Assembly (NCBI GenBank): GCA_003248755.1
Contig: QFQW01000001.1
Coordinates: 1-64,000, forward strand
Source of the DNA: Chryseobacterium sp.
Lineage (GTDB): Bacteria; Bacteroidota; Bacteroidia; Flavobacteriales; Weeksellaceae
Length of the DNA: 64,000 nucleotides
Direction: 5' to 3'
Both the position numbers and the translations under genes were made by a program. Under the pieces are notes generated by a model. That model saw only the letters and a program-made list of their open reading frames with translations, made no database searches and was not told the origin of the DNA. Of this stretch, positions 26,916 through 35,833 are shown piece after piece (position 1 is the stretch's first letter; each line of letters opens with the position of its first letter).

Positions 26916-28745
26916 ATGAAGAACCCTTTATTTTTTCTATTGTTAATCCTATTTTCTTGTTCAGGAAATTCTCAAAAAATTTCCAAAAAGGATATTTACA
27001 CAATTGAAAAGGATAAAGAAACAGGTTGGTTTCGAGTTCATAACAAACAGAATAAATATGGTTTTATTGACAGAGATAGTTCTATAGTAATTCCGTTCGA
27101 ATATGATTTTCTCAATCCTTTTGACGACAACAAACTATCCTATGGAAAGAAAAACGGAAAAGAATTATATATTAATAATAGAGGAGAAATAGTAGTCCAG
27201 CCTGTTTATGAAAAATTGGGGCTATATTCCGAAAATCTTCTTGTTGCAAAAAAAGATGGAAAGACAGGATATCTTGATAGTAAAGGTAATGTAGTAATTC
27301 CATTTAATTATGATAATTTCAATTCCTTTTATAATGGTTTAGCAATCATTTTTGAGGATAAAAAAGCTGGATTTATTGATGGAAAAGGGAGAATTGTAAT
27401 TCCCATTATTTACGATGATGCGCGTAACGAACAAATAGACAATATTGTTATTTTAAAGAAAAATAAAAAGTGGGCTTTCTTTAATAATCAAGGAAAACAA
27501 TTATCAGGTTTTATTTATGATGACGTTTTCCGAACAGACCATTATGATTTTTCAAAAGACATTTTCGACAGAAGTCAATCTACTTTGTCTAAAAACGGAG
27601 CTGTTTTAGTTTTAAAAGATAAAAAATATGAATTCCTCAATGAAAAAATACAACCCGCTTTTTCCAATAATAAGTTTGACTCCGCTACAGTTTTCGATGC
27701 TTTTAAAAATGCAATCGTCAAAAGAAATGGTAAGTATGGAATTATAAAACCAAATGGAGAGCTCAAAGTTCCGCTAGAATACGATTTTATTGAACCTTAT
27801 GATACCAATCACGGTCATTATTCCGAGTATTATAATGCTAGAAAAGGAAAAATTTATTCCATTTTCAATCGAAATTTGAATAAAATTGGAGAATCCTATG
27901 AACCAATTTATAATGACTTCCGAACAGATAATCCTACTATTTCTTTTAAGAATATCAAAGGAAAATTTGGTTTAGCTGATAGGAATGGAAATATCAAAAT
28001 TCCTTTTGTCTATGACGAAGAAATCAGATTTGAAGGAAATAATTATGCAATTGCGACCAAAAACAATAAAAAGGGAATCATTAATATGAGTGGACAAGAA
28101 ATCTTCCCTTTTAGTTTTGATAATATTACAACACTTGATGATTTAGAAAATATTTTCGTTTTTCATAATAAAAATAAAGATAGAGTCATGAATATTAGTG
28201 GGAAAGTTTTGATTTCCGGATACGAAAATATTCACCCCGTTTTTTATGACCATTCAAAATTCATAGTTAAGAAAAATAAAAAGCTTGGTGTAGTTGATAT
28301 TAATAATAAAATTCTTGCGCCAATTATCTATGATGAATTTTCTGATTGGGTAGAATATGGTCCCGAAAACAGACATATTGTTAAAATTGGTTCAAAATTC
28401 GGGATGTTGGAAGAGAAAACTTTCAAGCAAAAAATACCGGTAGATTATGATTTTGTTTTCATATCTCGCACTGTTGTTTTTGTAGGAAAAAATAAAAAGT
28501 ATGGCATTATTGATTTGAATAATAAGATTCTTTGTCCATTAATTTATGATGAAGTGAAGCCAAGTTTTGTTTATGGCTTAGGTTTTGGAGAGGATAAAAT
28601 ATTGGCTAGAAAAGGGAAAGAATTTTTTGAAATTAATATCAATGGAAAGGTTCTGAAATCTGTTACTAGACAGGATTTTCAAGAAAAAACTAAATCTCCA
28701 AGAATAGAAATTCCAGAACCTCCACCACCACCAAAAATAAAATAA
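26916..28745 (+). CDS. WG-repeat lipoprotein
   Basis: About 609 residues. The start is set at 26916, where MKNPLFFLLLILFSCSGNS gives a lipoprotein signal with lipobox cysteine; an upstream in-frame ATG would overlap the DUF2797 stop. The mature protein is built from about 10-12 WG-type repeats of ~45-60 residues, each with the pattern KxGFID, GxIVIPxxYD and a hydrophobic edge (e.g. KYGFIDRDSSIVIPFEYDF, KKAGFIDGKGRIVIPIIYD, KFGLADRNGNIKIPFVYDE). The C-terminus is proline-rich (IEIPEPPPPPKIK). WG repeats make beta-hairpin arrays for protein binding. It is probably an outer-membrane or periplasmic lipoprotein; the partner is unknown. One bp separates it from the AsmA-like gene. Confidence 0.85.
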   Translation: MKNPLFFLLLILFSCSGNSQKISKKDIYTIEKDKETGWFRVHNKQNKYGFIDRDSSIVIPFEYDFLNPFDDNKLSYGKKNGKELYINNRGEIVVQPVYEKLGLYSENLLVAKKDGKTGYLDSKGNVVIPFNYDNFNSFYNGLAIIFEDKKAGFIDGKGRIVIPIIYDDARNEQIDNIVILKKNKKWAFFNNQGKQLSGFIYDDVFRTDHYDFSKDIFDRSQSTLSKNGAVLVLKDKKYEFLNEKIQPAFSNNKFDSATVFDAFKNAIVKRNGKYGIIKPNGELKVPLEYDFIEPYDTNHGHYSEYYNARKGKIYSIFNRNLNKIGESYEPIYNDFRTDNPTISFKNIKGKFGLADRNGNIKIPFVYDEEIRFEGNNYAIATKNNKKGIINMSGQEIFPFSFDNITTLDDLENIFVFHNKNKDRVMNISGKVLISGYENIHPVFYDHSKFIVKKNKKLGVVDINNKILAPIIYDEFSDWVEYGPENRHIVKIGSKFGMLEEKTFKQKIPVDYDFVFISRTVVFVGKNKKYGIIDLNNKILCPLIYDEVKPSFVYGLGFGEDKILARKGKEFFEININGKVLKSVTRQDFQEKTKSPRIEIPEPPPPPKIK

Positions 28746-28746
28746 T

Positions 28747-30858
28747 ATGCTAAAAAAACTACTGAAAATTACTGCCATCATTCTTGGGAGCGTTTTGATT
28801 CTCATAGTTTTACTGAACATCGGATTCAGTCTTTGGCTCAAATATAAATTACCGGATTATCTCAAGACCCAAACGCCTTACGAGATTACTTACCAATCTC
28901 TGAATGTGGAAATCCTAAGCGGAAGCATTTCTGCCAATCAAATTAAAGTCAAAACTAAGCAACCAAATAACCTTGAAAGTGTAGCTCTTGACGGAAGTTT
29001 GGACAATTTGAATATCAGCAGATTAGGTATAATTGAGTTTTTGAAAAACAACCAAATCGAAGCTAATTCTATTAAGCTGACAAATCCTAATTTAAAAGTC
29101 AGATTAGCCAAACCAAAACCAGAAAAAACCCTAAAAAATCCAATTCCTTTTACCATCAAAAATATTGAAATAGAAAAAGGAAATATAGAGATTCATAAAC
29201 CAGATAACACCAGACTTTTCTCTGCAAACAATCTTAATCTTGATGTAAAGAATCTTAGTCTGAATCAGAATCCGGAAGAATTACCTTTTGCATTAGACAG
29301 TTATAAAATTTCCGCCAATCAGTTTTATGCGCAAATCAGCGATGTTTATTCTTTGAATTCCTCAGAACTGAAAACTGTTAATGGACAATTGACGATTATC
29401 GATTTTGAATTAAAACCATTAATTGATTTTAAAAATTGGGAACAGAATTTCAAAACTCAGAAAACGCTTTTCGATGTTAAAAGTAAAAGTATTTCTTTCG
29501 ACGATTTGATATTTAATAAAAAGAAACTGAGTTTCAAAAACGCTCAGGTCATTGACCCGGTTTTTGTTTTGCAAAATCTTGATAATAAAGTTGTTAAACT
29601 GAATAAAGAAAAGTCAGGCTTTAATATAGATTTTGAAAACTTTGATATTAAAAACGGGCAATTTTCTATTCTGAAATCAAATGGGAAAAAGTCACTTTCC
29701 TTGACGAAATTTGATGCAAATTTGAAAGAGTTTGTAATGAATGAAGAAACTTCGAAAAACAAAATTCCTTTCACTTACAAAGATTATAAAGTTTCCGGAG
29801 ATCAGTTTTTTTATGATGCTGGAAAATATTACAATATGGATTTGTCAAGCTTCCAAATGTCTTCGCAAAACATTGATTTAAAGAATTTTAAATTAAAACC
29901 AAAAGTTTCAAGAGCTGAGTTTGTAAGAATGATTCCAATGGAAAATGACTTGTTTGATATTTCTGCCAACAGAATTCAGTTATCTGGAATTAATTGGAAA
30001 TTCGAAAATGATAAGCCGAATATCAAACTGAAGAATGCGAAGCTCACCAATGTTGACGCCAACATCTTCCGAAGCAAAATTCCGAAAGATAATCCGAAAG
30101 AAAAGTTGCTTTATTCCAAATTATTGAGAACAGTTAAATTTCCTTTAGTTGTTGAAAATCTGAATCTTATTCAGTCAAAACTGGTGTACGAAGAAGATAC
30201 GCCGGATTCTCACGGACCCGGAAAAGTGATTTTCACTCATTTCAATATGGATGTCAAAAATCTGAATTCCAATAAACAAAAAGGAGTCAATACAAAAGTT
30301 CCTATTGTAATCAATTGCAAATTTATGGATGTATCCCCCATGAAAGTGAATTGGAATTTCAATACGGCTGATATGCGAGATAATTTTACGATTTCGGGAC
30401 ATATCAATGACTTACCGGCTGTTGATATCAATCCGTTTATCAAACCCTACCTGAATGTTTCTGCGACAGGAACAATTACAAGCCTCAACTTTGACTTCAA
30501 AGGGAATAATGATATTATGAACGGAAAATTCAAAATTACTCATAAGGATTTGAAGGTCAGCCTTCTTGATAAGGAAACAAGAGAAAAGAAGAAGTTTCTA
30601 TCTGCGGTTATTAATCTTGTGGTTAGAAAAGATTCGAAACAATTTCCGGAATCTGTGGATGTTTATGTTGAAAGAAACAAAGAAAGGTCATTCTTTAACC
30701 TGTTCTGGAAAGGTATTGAAGATGGTTTGAAAAAAACTTTAATCAGTATCAATGTTGATAAAGTGAAAAAAAATGTGGAAGATGTAAAAGAGACAGTGAA
30801 AGAAACAAAGAAGAAAATACGGGAAGCTAAAAATAGTATTTCCGGAAAAAAGAAATAA
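28747..30858 (+). CDS. AsmA-like / DUF748-type envelope protein
   Basis: A 703-residue protein with a single N-terminal transmembrane anchor (MLKKLLKITAIILGSVLILIV), then a long repetitive beta-rich periplasmic part whose ~20-residue segments (LDGSLDNLNISRLGIIEF, LKNAKLTNVDANIFRSKI) resemble the AsmA/DUF748 repeat family. A late segment (ISGHINDLPAVDINPFIKPY) matches the AsmA-like C-terminal part. The last ~45 residues are lysine-rich and helical. AsmA-family proteins bridge the membranes and are linked to phospholipid movement and outer-membrane integrity. It closely follows the WG lipoprotein and ends convergently near the phosphotransferase gene. Lipid transport here is an inference. Confidence 0.75.
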   Translation: MLKKLLKITAIILGSVLILIVLLNIGFSLWLKYKLPDYLKTQTPYEITYQSLNVEILSGSISANQIKVKTKQPNNLESVALDGSLDNLNISRLGIIEFLKNNQIEANSIKLTNPNLKVRLAKPKPEKTLKNPIPFTIKNIEIEKGNIEIHKPDNTRLFSANNLNLDVKNLSLNQNPEELPFALDSYKISANQFYAQISDVYSLNSSELKTVNGQLTIIDFELKPLIDFKNWEQNFKTQKTLFDVKSKSISFDDLIFNKKKLSFKNAQVIDPVFVLQNLDNKVVKLNKEKSGFNIDFENFDIKNGQFSILKSNGKKSLSLTKFDANLKEFVMNEETSKNKIPFTYKDYKVSGDQFFYDAGKYYNMDLSSFQMSSQNIDLKNFKLKPKVSRAEFVRMIPMENDLFDISANRIQLSGINWKFENDKPNIKLKNAKLTNVDANIFRSKIPKDNPKEKLLYSKLLRTVKFPLVVENLNLIQSKLVYEEDTPDSHGPGKVIFTHFNMDVKNLNSNKQKGVNTKVPIVINCKFMDVSPMKVNWNFNTADMRDNFTISGHINDLPAVDINPFIKPYLNVSATGTITSLNFDFKGNNDIMNGKFKITHKDLKVSLLDKETREKKKFLSAVINLVVRKDSKQFPESVDVYVERNKERSFFNLFWKGIEDGLKKTLISINVDKVKKNVEDVKETVKETKKKIREAKNSISGKKK

Positions 30859-30877
30859 GGTTCTGAAAGCACAAACC

Positions 30878-31894
30878 TTAATCTATAATCATGTCTTCAA
30901 TTTTTAAACGAACCGTTTCAGATTTTAAATTCTGAATAATAGAGTAGAGTTCCGGAAAGTCTGATTTTAGTTTTTCCCAGTTTTGACTTAACTCAAATAG
31001 ATTTTCTATACCTTGTTCCAGGCTTGCTAGAAAATGTGCTTTCCTTTGAATTAATCCTCGGAAGCCATAAGCACCTAAAACCTGCAGAAATCGCATCAGC
31101 TTCATCCAATTAAATGATTCATTCAAACCATTTTTATCTGCTTCATCCTTCCAAAAAGATAAATAATAATCCAGCATTTCTTCTTTGAAATCATTAGGAA
31201 AATTAGCCTTTGCCTGATAGAGAAACGAAATAACATCATAAGTGGCAGGCCCTTCCATTGCTGATTGATAATCGATGAAGAAAACCTCGTCTTTTTCATT
31301 CACCAAAATATTTCTGGATTGAAAATCTCTAATCATCAAAGTTTTAGGGGTGAGTTTCTGAATGTTTTCCGAAATTGCTTTAAACTCTTTCAGGAGCGAT
31401 GATTTATGATATTCGATTTCAAGAATATCAACAAGTAAGTTTTTGAAATAATATAAATCATGAGTAATTGGCAAATCGTCATAGCTTTCGTATTCAAAAC
31501 TCTTACTGAAATCTACTTTTCCCAGTGTTTTTGTCTGAAGATTGAATAGCTTCTCAAGGCTTCTTTTAACCAGATTTTTTACTCGTTCAGATAATCCATC
31601 TTCAGAAATAACTTCGGAAAGTGTTTTACGGCCTAAAAACTCTTGAATATAAAGATTTCTTTCAGAATTGATTTTGAAAATTTTAGGCGTATTAAGATCC
31701 AGACTTTGAAACAATTCTGTAAAATAGAAAAAAGCTTCATTTTCACGATTGTTTTCATTGTAAGTAATGATAAAATTCTGATTGCCTGATTTTCCAATAT
31801 AATTGATTCTCGAAGAGCCGCTTTGCGGAAGAGCATTGAAAAAGTACGCTTTTTGTCCTAAAAATTCTTCAAAAAATTTCTGATGATTCTGCAT
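30878..31894 (-). CDS. Predicted phosphotransferase, aminoglycoside-phosphotransferase/AmgK-like fold
   Basis: About 338 residues. The start is placed at ATG 31894 (MQNHQKFFEEFLGQKAYFF), since the open frame upstream reads as unrelated leader. The kinase-like fold shows an N-lobe with NFIITYNENNRENEAFFYF, a catalytic loop MIRDFQSRNILV (a D-x-x-x-x-N variant) and the metal motif FIDYQSAMEGPATYDVISFL. The family, COG3178-like, includes AmgK, a cell-wall sugar 1-kinase for MurNAc and GlcNAc recycling. No adjacent MurU nucleotidyltransferase gene is seen here, so the substrate stays open. It diverges from xrtF with a 57-bp gap. Confidence 0.78.
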   Translation of the reverse strand: MQNHQKFFEEFLGQKAYFFNALPQSGSSRINYIGKSGNQNFIITYNENNRENEAFFYFTELFQSLDLNTPKIFKINSERNLYIQEFLGRKTLSEVISEDGLSERVKNLVKRSLEKLFNLQTKTLGKVDFSKSFEYESYDDLPITHDLYYFKNLLVDILEIEYHKSSLLKEFKAISENIQKLTPKTLMIRDFQSRNILVNEKDEVFFIDYQSAMEGPATYDVISFLYQAKANFPNDFKEEMLDYYLSFWKDEADKNGLNESFNWMKLMRFLQVLGAYGFRGLIQRKAHFLASLEQGIENLFELSQNWEKLKSDFPELYSIIQNLKSETVRLKIEDMIID

Positions 31895-31951
31895 AGAAAC
31901 AAAGTTAATTAATAATAGACTTTGAAGCACGAAAAATTGTAATTTTACTCT

Positions 31952-32482
31952 ATGAAAGATTTTTTGCCAGTTCTGAAGATTCTCTTGAGATTCGTCATAA
32001 TCTACATCGTTTTGGTCTTGTTGTATCAGCTCTATCTCAATGGTTACGAGGCAGAAGTTGTAGATCCTTTTACAAGATGGGTGGCAAAACAGGTGGCATT
32101 TTTACAAAATAAATTAGGTTTTCCAACGGTTTTGGTTGATAGTTTGAGCCTTCATAGCGTTTTGTTCCAGACGTCGGGAAAATTCACGACGAGAATGGTA
32201 GAAGGCTGCAATGTCTTTTCGGTGGCTATTCTTTTTGCCGCTTTCATTTTTGCTTTCTATAAAGGCAGAAAAACGTTTTTGTATGTATTGGCAGGGCTAA
32301 TAATCCTTCATGTTCTGAATGTTTCCAGAATTGCATTATTGAATATTATTTTTCTTAAATATCCCCAATACGAAAAAGTGGGGCATGATTATGTTTTTCC
32401 GGCAATTATATACGGGGGAGTTGTCATTCTTTGGTTGATTTGGATTCAGTTTTTTGCTTTGAAGAAAACTGTAAAATCCTAA
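31952..32482 (+). CDS. xrtF: Exosortase family protein XrtF
   Basis: A 176-residue polytopic membrane protein with about five helices. The exosortase active site is complete: RMVEGCNVFSVAILF (Cys86), LNVSRIALLNI (Arg126) and YEKVGHDYVFP (His145). Exosortases are membrane cysteine transpeptidases that cut C-terminal sorting tripartite signals and pass proteins to the cell envelope; XrtF is the Flavobacteria type. The start MKDFLPVLKILLRF is at 31952. The XrtF-associated protein follows 347 bp away on the same strand, giving the usual pair. No protein with a PEP-CTERM-like tail was seen in this window, so its targets are elsewhere or of an unknown kind. Confidence 0.9.
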   Translation: MKDFLPVLKILLRFVIIYIVLVLLYQLYLNGYEAEVVDPFTRWVAKQVAFLQNKLGFPTVLVDSLSLHSVLFQTSGKFTTRMVEGCNVFSVAILFAAFIFAFYKGRKTFLYVLAGLIILHVLNVSRIALLNIIFLKYPQYEKVGHDYVFPAIIYGGVVILWLIWIQFFALKKTVKS

Positions 32483-32829
32483 TTATCAATCCCGATTTTT
32501 AATGTTAATGACTTTAAATGTTAATTCTTTGCAATTAATAGTGTTTATTTTTGTATTTTTATCGCCTAACACACGAGAAACAATGGAAAATAAATTTATT
32601 AATGAAGCTAAGCTTTTCGATATTTCTTTATTGAATCAAACCGATTCGAATATTTTACAATTCGTTTTATAGAAACTTTACTCTTAATAGGAAAATCGTG
32701 AATTTATGTTTTTTTCAATCTGTTGGATTGAAAGTTCTGTAATTCAATTTCTTTCTCAGACTTCAAATTTTTTGTAAATGTTCCCTTTCTTCTATATTTT
32801 GATTTTTCAATCTCTAAAAGGTTATAAAA
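32483..32829 (+). other. 347-bp gap between xrtF and its partner gene
   Basis: This AT-rich gap holds a TAnnTTTG-type box (TATTTTTG, 32546-32553), a 29-codon open frame (32583-32672) and a small hairpin TTTCAATC-TGTTG-GATTGAAA (32713-32733). It is unusually long for two genes that normally work together. Confidence 0.5.
32583..32672 (+). CDS. Possible 29-residue small ORF in the XrtF gap
   Basis: An ATG 29 bp after the TATTTTTG box opens a 29-codon frame (MENKFINEAKLFDISLLNQT then DSNILQFVL) ending in TAG. The peptide has no signal sequence and mixed polar and hydrophobic residues. It lies between the two exosortase genes on their strand. It may be a real small gene or chance; nothing in the sequence decides this. 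Confidence 0.25.
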   Translation: MENKFINEAKLFDISLLNQTDSNILQFVL

Positions 32830-33255
32830 ATGCTTAGATTTTTTTGTGTTTTATTTGGTGTTCTCGGTTTGGTAGCCATCCGTGGAGTAGAGGATCACTT
32901 CTTCTATGATCCGTTCCTGATTTTTTTCAAAACAGCGAATCATTCTGCTGGTTTTCCAAATTTTACTTGGGGAAAATTGATTCTGAGCCATCTTTTTAGA
33001 TTTGGACTGAATACTTTTTTCTCATTAATAATCATTCATTTTCTATTTCAGAATAAGGAATGGACAAAGCAGGCTTTTATATTGATTCTATTGGTTTTTG
33101 TAATCGTATTTCCGATTTATCTGTTTTGTATTTATGATAGATTCCAGTTCGGATACTTATTTTCTTTTTATGTCAGAAGATTCGTTATTCAGCCTTTGAC
33201 GGTTATTCTGATTATTCCAATTTTTTATTACAGAAAGAGGATTTTACAGAATTAA
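32830..33255 (+). CDS. Exosortase F system-associated membrane protein
   Basis: A 141-residue membrane protein with about four helices (MLRFFCVLFGVLGLVAIRG, FFSLIIIHFLFQ, AFILILLVFVIVFPIYLF, PLTVILIIPIFYY) and the family's recognisable loops HFFYDPFLIFFK and FRFGLNTFFS, plus the Arg-rich end YYRKRILQN. The family occurs next to XrtF in Flavobacteriia and is presumed to help sorting. It runs convergently into the CDF transporter gene, sharing 4 bp at their 3' ends. The molecular role is unknown. Confidence 0.85.
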   Translation: MLRFFCVLFGVLGLVAIRGVEDHFFYDPFLIFFKTANHSAGFPNFTWGKLILSHLFRFGLNTFFSLIIIHFLFQNKEWTKQAFILILLVFVIVFPIYLFCIYDRFQFGYLFSFYVRRFVIQPLTVILIIPIFYYRKRILQN

Positions 33256-34250
33256 TTTTCAATCGTATGCTTATCCGGCTGAGAAATATTCTCACCATTC
33301 CATTCGATTTTTTTGGTAAAAACGTGCTGACGAACCGGGCATTCAAAAATCTGGCAAATAGCACAGGATGTTGGTTTGCAATCATCCATATGAAAATTAA
33401 ATTCAACTGAACGATCTGTATTTTTAGCAATCAGTTTGATAACTTCTTCCATTTCGTCGTGAGCAGTTCTCAGTTCAAAATACCAAGGTAAAGTCAAATG
33501 AGCATCGATATGAAGTCTGCTTCCAAACTGTTGGATTTTCATATTATGGACATCAATCCATTCCGGTTTTCGACTTTCATTAAGGAAAGAAGCTAATCTG
33601 TCAAGCATTTCCGGATCGGCTTCATCCATAATTCCACTCAAGGATTTTCGGATGATTTTGTATCCAATGACAATGATATAAATTCCTAATGATAATGCGA
33701 CAACAGAATCTATCCAAACTAGTTTTGTAATGCTAACTAATATTAAACTGAGAACTACACCGAAAGTCGTAATTGTATCACTTTGCAAATGTTTTCCGGA
33801 AGAGACAAGTACGATAGAGTTTTCTTTCTTCCCTTTTTGTATGGAGATATAGCCGATAATGTAATTGATAATTGCTGTGGCGGCAATGATCCAAATTCCG
33901 AGATCTAATTTTTCAAGAACCTTTCCGGAGATCAGGCTATTAGTTCCTTCATAGATAATCATTACACCGGCAATGCTAATCAGAGAGCCTTCGATAGCAG
34001 AAGTGACGAATTCTACTTTTCCGTGTCCGTAAGGATGATTTTCGTCTTTTGGTTTTGCGGCAAGATATAAGGAATAAAGTCCCAAAAATGCACTGATGAC
34101 ATTCACGATACTTTCCATAGCATCGGAAAATACGGCATCAGAATTTGTTAGTTTCCAAGCAACTAATTTTCCTGCAAAAAGAATGACGCCGGCAACAGCA
34201 ATCCATTTCTGAAATGCAATATTGGAATTTGTTTTTTTATTTGTTTTCAT
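33252..34250 (-). CDS. Cation diffusion facilitator family transporter with a cysteine-rich C-terminus
   Basis: A 332-residue CDF transporter with the usual six helices, including AVFSDAMESIVNVISAFLGL (site in helix 2, SDAxES form), DSVVALSLGIYIIVIGYKI and DEADPEMLDR after the last helix. The cytoplasmic domain ends HMDDCKPTSCAICQIFECPV, a C-x4-C-x2-C-x4-C cluster that may bind or sense metal. CDF proteins export Zn2+, Co2+, Cd2+, Fe2+ or Mn2+ for protons; the ion here is unknown. It is a lone gene upstream of asd's terminator, and its 3' end overlaps the exosortase-associated gene by 4 bp. Confidence 0.92.
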   Translation of the reverse strand: MKTNKKTNSNIAFQKWIAVAGVILFAGKLVAWKLTNSDAVFSDAMESIVNVISAFLGLYSLYLAAKPKDENHPYGHGKVEFVTSAIEGSLISIAGVMIIYEGTNSLISGKVLEKLDLGIWIIAATAIINYIIGYISIQKGKKENSIVLVSSGKHLQSDTITTFGVVLSLILVSITKLVWIDSVVALSLGIYIIVIGYKIIRKSLSGIMDEADPEMLDRLASFLNESRKPEWIDVHNMKIQQFGSRLHIDAHLTLPWYFELRTAHDEMEEVIKLIAKNTDRSVEFNFHMDDCKPTSCAICQIFECPVRQHVFTKKIEWNGENISQPDKHTIEN

Positions 34251-34256
34251 TGCTAA

Positions 34257-34290
34257 AAAAAGAATCTTCGAAATTTCGAAGATTCTTTAG
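34257..34290 (-). terminator. Rho-independent terminator of asd
   Basis: A perfect palindrome of 30 bp (34259-34288, arms AAAGAATCTTCGAAA and TTTCGAAGATTCTTT), followed on the minus strand by a T run, lies 13 bp after the asd stop. Confidence 0.88.
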
Positions 34291-34301
34291 ATTTTGTTAG
34301 T

Positions 34302-35291
34302 TTAAACTAAGTTGTTTGCTACAAGGTATTCTGCAATCTGAACTGCGTTGGTAGCAGCACCCTTTCGGAGGTTGTCTGCCACAATCCAGAGATTGAGCGT
34401 TTTCGGTTGCGAAAGATCTCGTCTGATTCTTCCTACGAAAACCTCATCCTTTCCTTCCGAATAAAGAGGCATTGGATATTCGTTATTTTTCACATCATCC
34501 TGAAGAACAACACCAGGTGTTTCGGAAAGGATTTTTCTTACTTCTTCCAGATCAAATTCGTTTTCAAACTCAATGTTTACACTCTCAGAATGTCCACCTT
34601 GTACAGGAACTCTTACTGCAGTAGCTGTCAAATTGAACGTATCATCACCCATGATTTTTTTAGGTTCTTTCATCAATTTGATTTCTTCTTTCGTATAATC
34701 ATCATCGGCAAAAACATCGCAATGTGGCAATGCATTTTTGAAAATCTGGTAAGGATAAACTTTTTCAGGGCTTTCTCCTTTGATCTCAGAATTTAATTGG
34801 TCAACAGCAGCTTTTCCTGTTCCAGTTACAGATTGATATGTTGAAACAATGACCCTTTTGATATCGTATTTCTGATTCAACGGATGAAGAACCATTACCA
34901 ATTGTATTGTAGAACAATTGGGATTAGCAATGATCTTGTCTTCTTTTGTCAGAACATTAGCGTTGATTTCCGGCACCACCAATTTCTTAGTCGGATCCAT
35001 TCTCCAAGCTGACGAGTTATCAATCACTACCGTTCCAACTTCGGCAAACTTCGGAGCAAACTCCAAAGATGTTCCACCACCGGCTGAAAAAATAGCGATC
35101 TCGGGTTTGACTGCAATAGCGTCGTTTATGCTTACGATAGTGAATTCCTTGTCCTTGAATTTAACCTTGTTTCCAACAGATCTCTCTGATGCAACAGGAA
35201 TTAATTCGGTGATTGGAAGATTTCTCTCCTCCAAAACTTTCAGCATAACTTGTCCAACCATTCCGGTTGCGCCTACTACAGCTACTTTCAT
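34302..35291 (-). CDS. asd: Aspartate-semialdehyde dehydrogenase
   Basis: A 329-residue enzyme that reduces aspartyl phosphate with NADPH to aspartate semialdehyde, feeding lysine, meso-diaminopimelate, threonine and methionine synthesis. It has the N-terminal Rossmann motif VAVVGATGMVGQVMLKVLEE, the active-site cysteine in ANPNCSTIQLVMVLH, and the catalytic histidine region VPVQGGHSESVNIEF. Length is typical. It is probably monocistronic, ends in a strong terminator, and supplies meso-DAP for the MurE step encoded in this window, though that link is metabolic, not genetic. Confidence 0.96.
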   Translation of the reverse strand: MKVAVVGATGMVGQVMLKVLEERNLPITELIPVASERSVGNKVKFKDKEFTIVSINDAIAVKPEIAIFSAGGGTSLEFAPKFAEVGTVVIDNSSAWRMDPTKKLVVPEINANVLTKEDKIIANPNCSTIQLVMVLHPLNQKYDIKRVIVSTYQSVTGTGKAAVDQLNSEIKGESPEKVYPYQIFKNALPHCDVFADDDYTKEEIKLMKEPKKIMGDDTFNLTATAVRVPVQGGHSESVNIEFENEFDLEEVRKILSETPGVVLQDDVKNNEYPMPLYSEGKDEVFVGRIRRDLSQPKTLNLWIVADNLRKGAATNAVQIAEYLVANNLV

Positions 35292-35322
35292 TGTTTTTTG
35301 ATTAATTTAAATTGTTAATTGT

Positions 35323-35751
35323 TTATCCGAAAACTCTTGCCCAAGGGAATGCAAATACGAATAATGCAATTGCAACCAATCCTAATGATACAAGAGGAAT
35401 TGTTAATTTGTCGTTAGATTTTACTTTTTTGTTGATGATGGTCATGATAACCGCTGCAATCAACATAGAGAAAGGGTGCTCCACATACTGGAATCTCAGG
35501 TCTGCGTTTTTCATGACAGCTGCCATATCCAATCCTTTTGTAATATTAGTAATCAACATAATGATTCCAATCAGGAACTGAACGTGAAAAAAAATCATCG
35601 TAAAAAGCGTTACTTTTCTAAATGCCTTCGAAATGTTTCCGCTATAGCCAAACATCGTGACTAATAAGAGAACTAAAAACACAGCAACCAGCAAAAGTTC
35701 AAGGTAAGCAAAACCTTTGTGTGCGTGCAAAAGAATGTTATAAAATTCCAT
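35323..35751 (-). CDS. Small four-helix membrane protein with conserved membrane histidines
   Basis: About 142 residues, counted from the ATG at 35751 (MEFYNILLHAHKGFAYLELL); an upstream ATG at 35772 is also possible. Four hydrophobic helices are separated by short loops. Histidines sit near membrane faces in LLHAHKGF, IFFHVQFLIG and YVEHPFSML, suggesting a b-type heme or other metal site. No specific family name can be given with confidence. It lies between asd and a TonB receptor on the same strand, and the receptor's terminator precedes it. Confidence 0.68.
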   Translation of the reverse strand: MEFYNILLHAHKGFAYLELLLVAVFLVLLLVTMFGYSGNISKAFRKVTLFTMIFFHVQFLIGIIMLITNITKGLDMAAVMKNADLRFQYVEHPFSMLIAAVIMTIINKKVKSNDKLTIPLVSLGLVAIALFVFAFPWARVFG

Positions 35752-35781
35752 ATCCAGATTTTTGATTGACAAAGATAGAAA

Positions 35782-35804
35782 AATCCCGACAGATTGCCGG
35801 GATT
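35782..35804 (-). terminator. Terminator of the 35834-38536 receptor gene
   Basis: Minus-strand stem AATCCCGGCA...TGTCGGGATT (one internal mismatch), followed by TTTC; it lies 30 bp after the receptor's stop. Confidence 0.75.
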
Positions 35805-35833
35805 TGAGTTATTAATTAAAACTATTAATTGTT

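Noticed and set aside
30858..30890. Terminator between the AsmA-like and phosphotransferase genes
   Set aside because: Only a 7-bp imperfect pairing with no T tract was seen.
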